Positions 9,048-17,186 of a stretch of DNA of 64,000 nt are shown one piece after another. Every line of letters begins with the position of its first letter. Positions within the stretch are counted from its first letter, which is position 1. The DNA is from Eubacteriales bacterium (GTDB taxonomy: Bacteria > Bacillota > Clostridia > Lachnospirales > Lachnospiraceae). The notes beneath the pieces are model-generated. The model did not search any database and was not told where the DNA came from. It saw only the letters and a list, made by a program, of their open reading frames with translations. The DNA lies in NCBI GenBank assembly GCA_030539055.1, contig JAUNSV010000001.1, forward strand, positions 41,214 to 105,213, given 5' to 3'. The position numbers were made by a program, and so were the translations under genes.

Positions 9048-9392
9048 ATGACAATAAAACAATTACAAAATGTATTGAAATGTAAATGTTTAACTAATGA
9101 TGCAGAAGAAACACTTGAAAATAATAAAATAGAGTCGGCTTTCGCTTGTGATATGCTATCAGAAGTGCTTGCTTTTGGCAAGGGTCAAGAATTATTGATA
9201 ACAGGGCTTACAAACCCTCAAGTTATAATAACATGCAAAATGCTCGATATTTCTTGTATTTTGTATGTAAGAAGCAAACAGCCAAATGAAGATTTTATTA
9301 AATTAGCAAAAGAAAATGGTATAGTTGTACTTGCTACAGGGCACAGAATGTTTACTGCTTGTGGTATATTATATGAAGCAGGAATAAAATAA
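9048..9392 (+). CDS. DRTGG-domain protein
   Basis: A 114-aa protein matching the DRTGG domain: a conserved region ending in short hydrophobic strands (ELLITGLTNPQVIITC) followed by an alternating alpha/beta segment and a final GHRMFTACG-type motif. DRTGG domains are ligand-sensing modules related to the middle domain of phosphotransacetylase-like and CBS proteins. Strong Shine-Dalgarno (GGAGG). Its stop overlaps the next ATG by 1 nt (TAATG). Families like this regularly accompany [FeFe] hydrogenase loci, so it probably senses the redox or C1/acetate state, but this is inferred. Confidence 0.7.
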   Translation: MTIKQLQNVLKCKCLTNDAEETLENNKIESAFACDMLSEVLAFGKGQELLITGLTNPQVIITCKMLDISCILYVRSKQPNEDFIKLAKENGIVVLATGHRMFTACGILYEAGIK

Positions 9393-9853
9393 TGAGTATA
9401 AAAATCCCCGATAATATGCCCACAATATACACTTTTAATGTTATTGGCAAGGATTTGATTAATGCTGGTATAGCTTCTCAACAAATAAAAAAAATACTAG
9501 AATCTCTAGGTATAGAAAAAGATATTATAAGAAAGATCTCAATTGCATTATACGAGGGTGAAATAAATATGGTTATTCATGCAAATGGAGGTCAAATTAC
9601 ATGCGTATTTTATGAAGATAAATTGCTCCTAGAGCTTAGAGACAAGGGACCTGGTATAAAAGATGTGCAAAAATGTATGCAACCTGGGTATTCTACAGCA
9701 ACAGAAGAAATAAGAGAAATGGGCTTTGGTGCTGGTATGGGTTTATATAATATGCAAAAAAATTCAGACTTTTTGTGTATTGATACTGTTGTAGGTATGG
9801 GTACTACAATTACTATGGAAATATTTTTGGAAAAAATAAATGAAAGTAAATGA
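9392..9853 (+). CDS. Anti-sigma-factor-like small HATPase (RsbW family fold)
   Basis: 153 aa, a free-standing GHKL ATPase: N box EGEINMVIHA, G1 DKGPGI and a Gly-rich GFGAGMGLYNM lid, which is the order in RsbW/SpoIIAB-type switch kinases. No partner anti-sigma antagonist (STAS) is nearby; instead it is coupled on both sides to DRTGG-type genes (1-nt and 14-nt overlaps). It could phosphorylate or bind one of them. Target unknown. Confidence 0.75.
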   Translation: MSIKIPDNMPTIYTFNVIGKDLINAGIASQQIKKILESLGIEKDIIRKISIALYEGEINMVIHANGGQITCVFYEDKLLLELRDKGPGIKDVQKCMQPGYSTATEEIREMGFGAGMGLYNMQKNSDFLCIDTVVGMGTTITMEIFLEKINESK

Positions 9854-10169
9854 ATTAATTAAAAATATTGATTTTGAAATATTATCTATGCCAAATGAGA
9901 ATGCAAGTGTAGAATCTGTTTATTGTTGTGATTTTTTGAGTTGGGCAATGACAAGAGCTAAAGAAAATTGTGCTTGGGTAACTGTAATAGCAAATTTTAA
10001 CACACTTGCTGTATGTTCACTTTGCAATGTGTCTCTTCTTGTAATTGCTGATGATGCACCAGTTGTTGATGGTTTTATTGAAAAAGCAAATGAAAAAAAT
10101 ATTAATGTGGTAAAAAGTAAAATAAATGTTTTTGATAGTGCGTTAATGATTTATAATACAATAAGGTAA
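9840..10169 (+). CDS. Second DRTGG-like small protein
   Basis: 109 aa, similar in size and outline to the gene at 9048: an N-terminal helix with NIDFEIL, a central pair of strands (WVTVIANFNTLAVCSLCNV) and a C-terminal helix. The DRTGG signature is weaker than in the first copy. It overlaps the HATPase gene by 14 nt, so the three proteins are made together and may form a complex. Confidence 0.6.
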   Translation: MKVNELIKNIDFEILSMPNENASVESVYCCDFLSWAMTRAKENCAWVTVIANFNTLAVCSLCNVSLLVIADDAPVVDGFIEKANEKNINVVKSKINVFDSALMIYNTIR

Positions 10170-10174
10170 TATCA

Positions 10175-10233
10175 TTAAAAAAATAAAATAATATATGTAT
10201 TTGTTTTAATGTCAATATAATATTATTTTTTTA
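10175..10233 (+). terminator. Possible A+T stem terminator after the DRTGG genes
   Basis: TTAAAAAAATAA-type arms near 10175-10186 and 10222-10233 can pair. The stem is A:T only and therefore weak. The remaining space to 10360 is AT-rich with no other feature seen. Confidence 0.25.
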
Positions 10234-10360
10234 TTAATACTTTTATACATATGCTTATATACTAATGCTATTATACTAATACTTTTTTAATAATTCCTTT
10301 ATATTATTGTGTTAATACTGATTTATATTTTTTAATAATAAGCAAGAATTTGGTAAAAAA

Positions 10361-11071
10361 ATGTATGAATTATTTTATGATCTTCATATTCACTCTTGTT
10401 TATCTCCATGTGGGGATGATTCTGCCACTCCAGCTTCTATTGCAGGATTTGCAAAATTAAACGGGCTTGATGTAATCGCTCTTACAGACCACAACACTTG
10501 CAGAAATTGCAAAGCATTTATAAAAGCTTGTGAATTTTATGATATAATTGGAATATGTGGAATGGAGCTAACTGTAGAAGAAGACTTTCATATAATATGC
10601 TTATTTTATGATTTAAATAGTGCTTTATCATTTGATTCTTATGTGTATGAACATTTAATAAAAGTAAAAAATATTGAAAAGTATTATGGCAATCAATTGA
10701 TAGTGGATTGTGATGATAATATTATATCAAAAGAAGAAAATTTGCTTATTTTATCTACTAATATATCTTATGAAGAAGTATATGATTTAGTAAAAAATTA
10801 TAATGGTATTTGTTTTCCAGCACATATAGAAAAAGAATCAACTTCTTTATTATCTGTTCTTGGTTTAATACCATTAAATTCAAAATTTAATACTTATGAA
10901 ATTATGTCAATGAATAACTTGCATAAAATTAAAGAAAAAAATAAAATATTAAATGGAAAAATAATTTTACAAAATAGTGATGCACATAATTTGGAGAATA
11001 TTCATAAAAAAGAATTTTCTTTAATTTCCAAAGAAAAAAATGTGAAGTCAATTCTTGATTATTTAAAGTAA
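10361..11071 (+). CDS. PHP-domain metal-dependent phosphoesterase
   Basis: 236 aa. PHP motifs: DLHIHSCLSPCG at the N-terminus, ALTDHNTC, CGMELTVEEDFHI, FPAHIEKES and NSDAH, together giving the trinuclear metal site. Most like the small PHP hydrolases that cluster with DRTGG proteins and [FeFe] hydrogenases. The substrate is unknown; nucleotide or phosphoester hydrolysis is expected from the family. The start is preceded by a poor ribosome site (TTTGGTAAAAAA). Confidence 0.8.
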   Translation: MYELFYDLHIHSCLSPCGDDSATPASIAGFAKLNGLDVIALTDHNTCRNCKAFIKACEFYDIIGICGMELTVEEDFHIICLFYDLNSALSFDSYVYEHLIKVKNIEKYYGNQLIVDCDDNIISKEENLLILSTNISYEEVYDLVKNYNGICFPAHIEKESTSLLSVLGLIPLNSKFNTYEIMSMNNLHKIKEKNKILNGKIILQNSDAHNLENIHKKEFSLISKEKNVKSILDYLK

Positions 11072-11090
11072 TAGATAAAAAAGGAGTAGT

Positions 11091-11705
11091 ATGGAAAAGT
11101 ACGAAATTAAAAAATTAAAAGATATCGAATATTCTACTTGGCAAGGTGGAAAAACTTATGAAATAGCAATTGGTGGTGGAAATAAAGATTATAAAAACAG
11201 AGATTTTTTGTGGAGAGTATCAAGTGCCACTTGTGATTTAGAAGAGAGTGAGTTTAGTGATTTAACAAATTATAGTAGGTTTTTGACTACTTTAGATAAA
11301 CCTATTAAATTAGAGCATTTCTCTGCAATTTCTAAAGAAAAAATTTCTGATATTACATTAGAACCATTTATGGTGCATAATTTTGATGGCGAAATTAGAA
11401 CTGTATCACATGGCAAATGCAAGGATTTTAATTTAATGACAAAAAAATTGGATGCTTTTGGTTCTATGATTGTGGAAAATAAAAATAATGGTGGATTAAT
11501 TATTTTAGATGAAAGCGAACATAGAAAATTTGGTCTTAAAGTAAAACAAGTAGTGTTCATTGCAAGTGGTGGGATTTTAATTAGAGAAACAAATCAAGAA
11601 TTAAATGAAGAAGATTTTTTTGTATCTAATGGAGAGATAATAAATATTAATGCTACAAAAGATAATTCTAATATAATTATTTGCACTATTATTATTGCAA
11701 AATGA
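11091..11705 (+). CDS. hutD: HutD/Ves family cupin-like protein
   Basis: 204 aa. HutD family features: the STWQGGKTYEIAI start, LWRVSSA and the DFNLM block. HutD is a bicupin-like protein of unclear biochemical role that tracks with histidine utilisation genes. Here it is 19 nt after the PHP gene and 5 kb from the hut operon, on the other strand, which is unusual. Its stop lies 8 nt from the stop of the convergent ABC gene, with no room for a terminator. Confidence 0.8.
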   Translation: MEKYEIKKLKDIEYSTWQGGKTYEIAIGGGNKDYKNRDFLWRVSSATCDLEESEFSDLTNYSRFLTTLDKPIKLEHFSAISKEKISDITLEPFMVHNFDGEIRTVSHGKCKDFNLMTKKLDAFGSMIVENKNNGGLIILDESEHRKFGLKVKQVVFIASGGILIRETNQELNEEDFFVSNGEIININATKDNSNIIICTIIIAK

Positions 11706-11713
11706 AAATTATT

Positions 11714-12916
11714 TTATTTTTTACTTACTTCTATGGTTGAATACATATCGTAAATCCCTACAGTATTTTTATTTGATATAACTGTAATTTGTAAAATATC
11801 ATACATTCTATGATATATTACATATTCGTTGTTTTCATATCCTGTGCAAGAAACAGAAAGCAAATATTCTCCACCTTGAAGTGTCATCTCTTGGCAAAAT
11901 TCACATATATATTCATCATCAATATTTCCAATTCCTGTATTCACATTTTCATATAAGGTATTTGTACCAGTAAGATCTGTACCTCTTTTGTCTTTTATTG
12001 TAAAAGTAAAAATCGGATTTATTATTTTTTCATTTATTTTTATTTTTTCTTTAATATAAAATTTTTCGCCTTTTAATATCACATTGGTTTTTTCTTTGTT
12101 ATGATCTAATATTTCTATAGAAGAAATTGTTGCTTTTCCATTGCCATATACTTTTGAATTCTCATCTATTTTTAATTTATCATTTGAAGTAGTTAAAAGT
12201 TTTTTATATGTATCTATCATATCGCCAGGTAAACCTTCCGCAATCATCTCTCCCTTGTTTAATAAAATAGTTCTATCACAATAACGCATTACAGAACCCA
12301 TATCGTGCGTAACCATTATGATTGTAGTGCCACTTTTTTTTAATTCTTCCATTCTTTGATAGCATTTTGCTTGAAAGAAAATATCGCCTACAGAAAGTGC
12401 CTCATCTACAACCAAAATATCTGGCTCTACAGATATAGAAAGTGCAAATGCCAAACGAACAAACATACCAGATGAATATGATTTTACTGGTTGGTAAATA
12501 AAATCTCCTATGTCTGCAAATTGGAGTATGGAATCCAATTTTTGATACATTTCTTTTTTTTGGTAGCCCATCATTGTGCCATTCATATATATATTCTCTA
12601 AGCCGGTATACTCCATATTGAAGCCAGCTCCAAGTTCAAGAAGAGCACTCACTTTACCATTAATTTTTACTTCTCCACTACTCTCAGTAAGAACTCCAGT
12701 TATGATTTTTAATATAGTAGATTTGCCAGAACCATTGACACCAATAATGCCTAGTGATTCACCTTTTTTTACTTCAAACGAAATATTGTTTAAAGCATAA
12801 AAATCTTTATGATAAATTTTCTTTTTGAAAGACAAACTTTCTTTTAATCTATCAATTGGTTTATCGTAAAGCTCATATATTTTAGATACATTTTTTATAT
12901 ATACAACATTTTCCAT
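11714..12916 (-). CDS. Wzt/TagH-type polysaccharide-export ABC ATPase with C-terminal carbohydrate-binding domain
   Basis: 400 aa. The ATPase domain carries Walker A G59-T67 (GVNGSGKST), an SYSSGM signature and the Walker B strand VDEAL. The C-terminal about 150 residues are predicted beta-rich (start near residue 253), like the Wzt C-terminal substrate-binding domain of O-antigen or teichoic-acid exporters. The matching two-TM permease gene (Wzm/TagG) is not adjacent, so this subunit is an orphan here. It follows the NlpC gene by 3 nt, with no Shine-Dalgarno, so it depends on coupled translation. Confidence 0.85.
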   Translation of the reverse strand: MENVVYIKNVSKIYELYDKPIDRLKESLSFKKKIYHKDFYALNNISFEVKKGESLGIIGVNGSGKSTILKIITGVLTESSGEVKINGKVSALLELGAGFNMEYTGLENIYMNGTMMGYQKKEMYQKLDSILQFADIGDFIYQPVKSYSSGMFVRLAFALSISVEPDILVVDEALSVGDIFFQAKCYQRMEELKKSGTTIIMVTHDMGSVMRYCDRTILLNKGEMIAEGLPGDMIDTYKKLLTTSNDKLKIDENSKVYGNGKATISSIEILDHNKEKTNVILKGEKFYIKEKIKINEKIINPIFTFTIKDKRGTDLTGTNTLYENVNTGIGNIDDEYICEFCQEMTLQGGEYLLSVSCTGYENNEYVIYHRMYDILQITVISNKNTVGIYDMYSTIEVSKK

Positions 12917-12919
12917 TTT

Positions 12920-14503
12920 TTAATAAGGTATTTTTTGATAATATGTGAAATAGCCATCTAGCGTTCCTACAGAAACATTATTTTTTGAACCATTTTCATG
13001 AATTACGACCATTTGCCCATCTTCTGCCCATTCCAAAAACATCATTACATGAGAATCTACATAAGGGCGAACAATTAAATCTCCTGGTTCAAGATTAGTT
13101 CTTCTTGTTCTATTGCCAAAAGTTTGGTAGTGTACAGTGCCCTCATAATTTACTTTTTCTCCTAAGGAAGTCCATATAACCCATTGAATCCAACCAGAGC
13201 AATCTAGCCCTTTATAAATTCTTCCCATATAATCTGGATTCATTACTTTATAAAATTGATTGTATGAATAACCTGCACTTTGTGGCTTTCCACCCCAATA
13301 GTATGGAATCCTCCCCACAGATTCAAGAGCAGTTTTAATAATTTTATATCGTGATTCATTTATACCTTTGGGAAGTCTTCTCAAATAATAATTAATTTCA
13401 TCTTGAGTTAATATTTCTCTTTTTACAATAGTAGAAATACTAAGCCCATACAAGTTATACCAATCTTTATTTAATAATTCTTTTACTTCCTCTTTTTTGA
13501 ATATGTCCCAACCTAACCAATATTCATTATAATATTTTGGGTCATTGCCATATTTATCTAAAGAGTATAATCCATTTTTGTCATTTAAATCAATCATTGT
13601 TACTTTAATACTTATATCTTTATGTCCTGGGCAATAATCATAAATGTAGCTATCACTCACTTTTTTTATCTCATCGTTTGTATAAAAATCTCTTTTTAAG
13701 CTACCTACTTTTTGTATGTTAGTATCTGTATTTACTTTTACTTCTTCATTATTATTTTCATTTGAAAAATCAAAATCTATAATACTATCTGTAGCAATTA
13801 TTCTATTCGATAAATCTGTATTATACAAACAATTAGATTCATAATTTACTTCTCTACGCATACTGCCATCTGCATTCATACAGCCATCGCAATAATATAT
13901 TTCTGAAGTTTTCTCTTCGTAAATATGCGAACTTTGCAATAGTGAAAATGCATAATCAAAAAATGCTTTTTCATCATTAATATTATGATAATATGAAAAT
14001 ACATTCGCCATAGACATTATTTCTTTTATGGAATTAAAATTGTCTATTTTGTTGCCATCGCCATCTAAGTATTCTACATATATATTTTTATATAATCTTT
14101 GATTTGCAATTTCATATGCGTTGTATATAAATGCAATATTGTAATTCATTAAGTTCTCAAAAATTTTTCCAGCTTTGGAATTTACTCTGTCTGCATTTGA
14201 TATACTTGCTTTTTTATTCATTAAGTTTACATAATCATCATAAGAAAAATCATAAGCTAAGTTCAAATTAGTTGGAGATTTTTCATTTGATACATCTTGT
14301 AACTGAGTTAATATTTCATTAAAGGATTTTTGTTTTAAATTTTCTTCATCTTTTATAAGTACTTCTTCTATACTCATATTATCGACATTTACATTCGCTT
14401 CTTTATTAAAAATATTCTCACTTTTAACATCTTCATTTTTGGTGCAAGATGTAAGAGAGAGAGTAATTAATAATATAATTTGTATATATAAATGCTTCTT
14501 CAT
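12920..14503 (-). CDS. Lipoprotein with C-terminal NlpC/P60 peptidase domain
   Basis: 527 aa. Lipoprotein signal ending LTSC; about 400 residues without a recognised fold, containing a CDGC motif; then an NlpC/P60 catalytic domain with DCSGW (Cys435), H485 (DSHVMM) and a third polar residue near H502 (IHEN). Such enzymes cut gamma-D-Glu-diamino acid bonds in peptidoglycan stem peptides. The ATG has no Shine-Dalgarno; upstream is a 69-nt A/C-rich spacer almost free of G in the transcript. Confidence 0.82.
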   Translation of the reverse strand: MKKHLYIQIILLITLSLTSCTKNEDVKSENIFNKEANVNVDNMSIEEVLIKDEENLKQKSFNEILTQLQDVSNEKSPTNLNLAYDFSYDDYVNLMNKKASISNADRVNSKAGKIFENLMNYNIAFIYNAYEIANQRLYKNIYVEYLDGDGNKIDNFNSIKEIMSMANVFSYYHNINDEKAFFDYAFSLLQSSHIYEEKTSEIYYCDGCMNADGSMRREVNYESNCLYNTDLSNRIIATDSIIDFDFSNENNNEEVKVNTDTNIQKVGSLKRDFYTNDEIKKVSDSYIYDYCPGHKDISIKVTMIDLNDKNGLYSLDKYGNDPKYYNEYWLGWDIFKKEEVKELLNKDWYNLYGLSISTIVKREILTQDEINYYLRRLPKGINESRYKIIKTALESVGRIPYYWGGKPQSAGYSYNQFYKVMNPDYMGRIYKGLDCSGWIQWVIWTSLGEKVNYEGTVHYQTFGNRTRRTNLEPGDLIVRPYVDSHVMMFLEWAEDGQMVVIHENGSKNNVSVGTLDGYFTYYQKIPY

Positions 14504-14572
14504 AATTGTGGTTTTATTTGTTTGTTTTTTTTATTTACTTATTTGTTAGTATATTTGTTTTTTGTTTTTTGT
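14504..14572 (-). other. A-rich, nearly G-free intergenic leader
   Basis: Between rluD and the NlpC gene the transcript sense is made of AAACAAAAAAC-like units with a single G in about 65 nt. No hairpin, promoter or ribosome site is visible. Similar unstructured AAC spacers occur at 53414-53442 and 59533-59641. Confidence 0.45.
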
Positions 14573-15484
14573 TTATTTTAAAGATAATTTCCGTAATTCT
14601 TCTTCAAAATAATCTGGTGTTTTTATATTAAATTCAACATACTTTTTTGTAAATGGGTGAATGAATCCGAGAGTTGTAGCACATAAGTATTGACCTTTAC
14701 CTTTCTTTTTATCTTCGTTACTTCCATATAATGGATCTCCCAAAAGTGGATGATTAATAGAAGCCATATGCACTCTTATTTGATGTGTGCGACCAGTTTC
14801 TAGTTTGCATTCTATAAATGTAAAATTATTGAACCTTTGTAATACTTTATAGTGAGTAATTGCTTTTTTCCCATCAATAGATATTGCTATTTTTTTTCTG
14901 TCCTTTTTTGACCTCGCTAAAAGCTTATCTATTGTGCCAGAGTCTTCTTTAATTGCTCCTCTTACAATAGCAATATATTTTCTTAAATTTGTGTGATTTT
15001 TGAATTGTAGAGATAAATTGTTGTGTGTATAATCATCTTTTGCTACAACTAGTAAGCCAGATGTATCTTTATCTATCCTATGCACAATCCCAGGTCTAAT
15101 AACTCCATTGATAGAAGAAAGACTATCTTTACAATGATACAATAAAGCATTTACTAATGTTCCACTCGTGTTTCCATTTGCTGGATGCACTACCATACCT
15201 TTTGGTTTGTTTATTATTAATAAATATTTATCTTCAAATATAATTTCTAAATTTATTTTCTCTTCTTTTATATCTAGAGTCTTATCTGGTGGTAATATTA
15301 TTTCAATTTCATCATTTAATTTTGTTTTATAACTAGCTTTAATTATTTTACCATTCACTTTAATATTTGATAATTGAAATAATTTGTTGAAGTAATTTCT
15401 ACTCTTGTTTTCAAAATATTTTGTAAGAAGAGTATCTATTCTTATATTTGTATCTTCTATATTTTTTATAATAAAATTTTGCAT
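14573..15484 (-). CDS. rluD: RluD-family 23S rRNA pseudouridine synthase
   Basis: 303 aa. N-terminal S4 RNA-binding domain (about 12-65), then the RluA catalytic domain with HRIDKDTSG (catalytic D138), RTHQIRVHM and DPLYG. Makes pseudouridines in rRNA. It follows lspA by 7 nt, the usual Firmicutes neighbour pair. The exact rRNA site cannot be set without alignment. Confidence 0.92.
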   Translation of the reverse strand: MQNFIIKNIEDTNIRIDTLLTKYFENKSRNYFNKLFQLSNIKVNGKIIKASYKTKLNDEIEIILPPDKTLDIKEEKINLEIIFEDKYLLIINKPKGMVVHPANGNTSGTLVNALLYHCKDSLSSINGVIRPGIVHRIDKDTSGLLVVAKDDYTHNNLSLQFKNHTNLRKYIAIVRGAIKEDSGTIDKLLARSKKDRKKIAISIDGKKAITHYKVLQRFNNFTFIECKLETGRTHQIRVHMASINHPLLGDPLYGSNEDKKKGKGQYLCATTLGFIHPFTKKYVEFNIKTPDYFEEELRKLSLK

Positions 15485-15491
15485 GGTATTC

Positions 15492-16010
15492 TCATATTGT
15501 ATTACCTTTTGTATTATCTTTTTCTAAAAAAATAATAACTATAAATAATAACCCCACTCCCACAGTAATACAAATATCAGCAAAGTTGAAAACTGGAAAG
15601 TCAAAAAACAAATATTTAAGCCAAATAAAATCTACTACAAATTTATTGAAAAACCTATCTATAAAATTTCCTATTGCTCCAGAAAAAATAAATATTAAAG
15701 AAATAAATTTTAAGATATTACCTTTTTTTAATTCAAGCTTAAACATATATATCAAAATAAAAAGTATTATAACTATAGTAATAATATAAAAGAATAAGTA
15801 TTTTTCTTGCAATATGCCAAAAGCTGCTCCCCTATTCTCATGATATACAAAATAAATTATATATTTAATAAATTCATATACTTCATTAGTATTTTTTAAA
15901 TTAGTCGTAGCAAGATGCTTACTTAATTGGTCAAAAAAAATTAAAATTGTTGATGATATAAAAAAAATCAACAATTTTTTTATAATTTTTTTATTCATAT
16001 ACTCTTTCAT
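15492..16010 (-). CDS. lspA: Signal peptidase II (lipoprotein)
   Basis: 172 aa, four membrane segments. Catalytic aspartates are D118 (GNFIDR) and D145 (FNFADI), with the NRGAAFG motif present. Removes signal peptides from the lipoproteins abundant in this window (the amidase, DUF4358, NlpC and PotD genes). Two candidate starts (M1 and M5) have only weak ribosome sites. A perfect 7-bp inverted repeat (15997-16017) frames the first ATG. Confidence 0.95.
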   Translation of the reverse strand: MKEYMNKKIIKKLLIFFISSTILIFFDQLSKHLATTNLKNTNEVYEFIKYIIYFVYHENRGAAFGILQEKYLFFYIITIVIILFILIYMFKLELKKGNILKFISLIFIFSGAIGNFIDRFFNKFVVDFIWLKYLFFDFPVFNFADICITVGVGLLFIVIIFLEKDNTKGNTI

Positions 16011-16045
16011 AGTATATTTTACTATGCCTTACAAAAAAAAACATT

Positions 16046-16924
16046 TTATCCTCTATTTCCAAATATATTGTTTTGATTGTTTAAATTGTTTGGATTATTT
16101 TGACTATTTAAATTGTTATCATTTTGATTCAAATTGAAAAAAGGATTTTGATTTGCATAAAAATTTTGAAAAGGATTATTATTTTGATTAATATTTTGAT
16201 TATTATCAAAAGGTGCATTCATTTGCATATTGTTATTTGTATTTAAGAAAGGATTATTTGAAAAAGGATCCATCCCATTATTTTGAGTGTTTGGAAATTG
16301 ATTTTGCATAGGAAATTGATTGTTTGGATTAGGATATTGAGTATTATTTTGCATACTCATTTGATTATTAATATTTGTATTAACAAAAGGATTTGTATTG
16401 TTTTGTAAAATATTAAGTGGTGTATCAAATTGTGTGAATCCTTGATTTAAATTTTGAGTAAAAGATGCAACAAATACATTATCTGAAATCTCTTTCATAT
16501 CGCCATCAAGTGCATATACAAGACCTGTAAGAAAATCAATAATCCTTGTAGCTAAAGATACTTGTATTCCTACTAAATTTACAACTGCTGTGCCACCCTG
16601 TTTTATTAAAATACCAATATTAGCTACTTCTTCAAATGATTTTGGTGAAAACATACCCATTTCACCTTGTTTAATATTTTTTTGCTGTGGAATTATTTGA
16701 TTAACATTTTGATTTTGTTCATTAGAATTTATTTGGTTTTGCTTCAAATTTGGTACAAAATTAGGAAGCTTCATTTTACTTTTAGCTTTCTCATTTTCTT
16801 TTGGTTTATTGTACTCATCCTCCATTATTTCATCAGGATAATTATTAACTTCATCATAAATTTCACTGTCATCAAGATTAATAAGGCTTGATAAAGTGTC
16901 TTTAATTCTACTGAAAACTCCCAT
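16046..16924 (-). CDS. sepF: SepF cell-division protein with long Asn/Gln-rich C-terminal tail
   Basis: Membrane-tethering FtsZ partner. The start is set at 16924: GGAG lies 5 nt before this ATG, and the protein then opens MGVFSRIKDTL as in other SepFs; an in-frame ATG 15 nt upstream has no ribosome site. The N-terminal helix, an acidic linker and the SepF core (about residues 92-155 of the 292) are normal. After the core comes a 137-residue tail with 51 Asn and 19 Gln, four NPF motifs and few charges. SepF normally ends with the core, so this tail is exceptional. A strong promoter precedes it. Confidence 0.88.
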   Translation of the reverse strand: MGVFSRIKDTLSSLINLDDSEIYDEVNNYPDEIMEDEYNKPKENEKAKSKMKLPNFVPNLKQNQINSNEQNQNVNQIIPQQKNIKQGEMGMFSPKSFEEVANIGILIKQGGTAVVNLVGIQVSLATRIIDFLTGLVYALDGDMKEISDNVFVASFTQNLNQGFTQFDTPLNILQNNTNPFVNTNINNQMSMQNNTQYPNPNNQFPMQNQFPNTQNNGMDPFSNNPFLNTNNNMQMNAPFDNNQNINQNNNPFQNFYANQNPFFNLNQNDNNLNSQNNPNNLNNQNNIFGNRG

Positions 16925-16974
16925 CTGCACTCCGTTCATTAAAAAAAATTCCAGAAATATTTCCAGACAAATTT

Positions 16975-17003
16975 ATTTTACTTTATTTGATACTATTTGT
17001 CAA
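16975..17003 (-). promoter_or_regulatory. Promoter of sepF-lspA-rluD operon
   Basis: TTGACA (16998-17003), 17-bp spacer, TAAAAT (16975-16980) on the minus strand. The leader of about 45 nt contains TCTGGAA twice and a 10-bp palindrome (GAAATATTTC). Confidence 0.8.
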
Positions 17004-17045
17004 GCATTAACAAAAATGATTGACTACATTTACAAGAAATAATTT

Positions 17046-17076
17046 AAAAAAGTCAAAGTTAAACCTTGACTTTTTT
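17046..17076. terminator. Bidirectional intrinsic terminator after the hut operon
   Basis: Arms 17046-17056 (AAAAAAGTCAA) and 17066-17076 with a 9-nt loop and T-runs on both strands. It ends the ftcD-fchA transcript and shields sepF. Confidence 0.85.
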
Positions 17077-17186
17077 ATAAAATGCAATATTATTAAATTA
17101 TTAAGAGATATGCCTTACACCATTGTGAAGCTCGTTCCTATACCTCTTATTTTTTATTTCTTATTATTTTTTAAATTTTAATTCTT

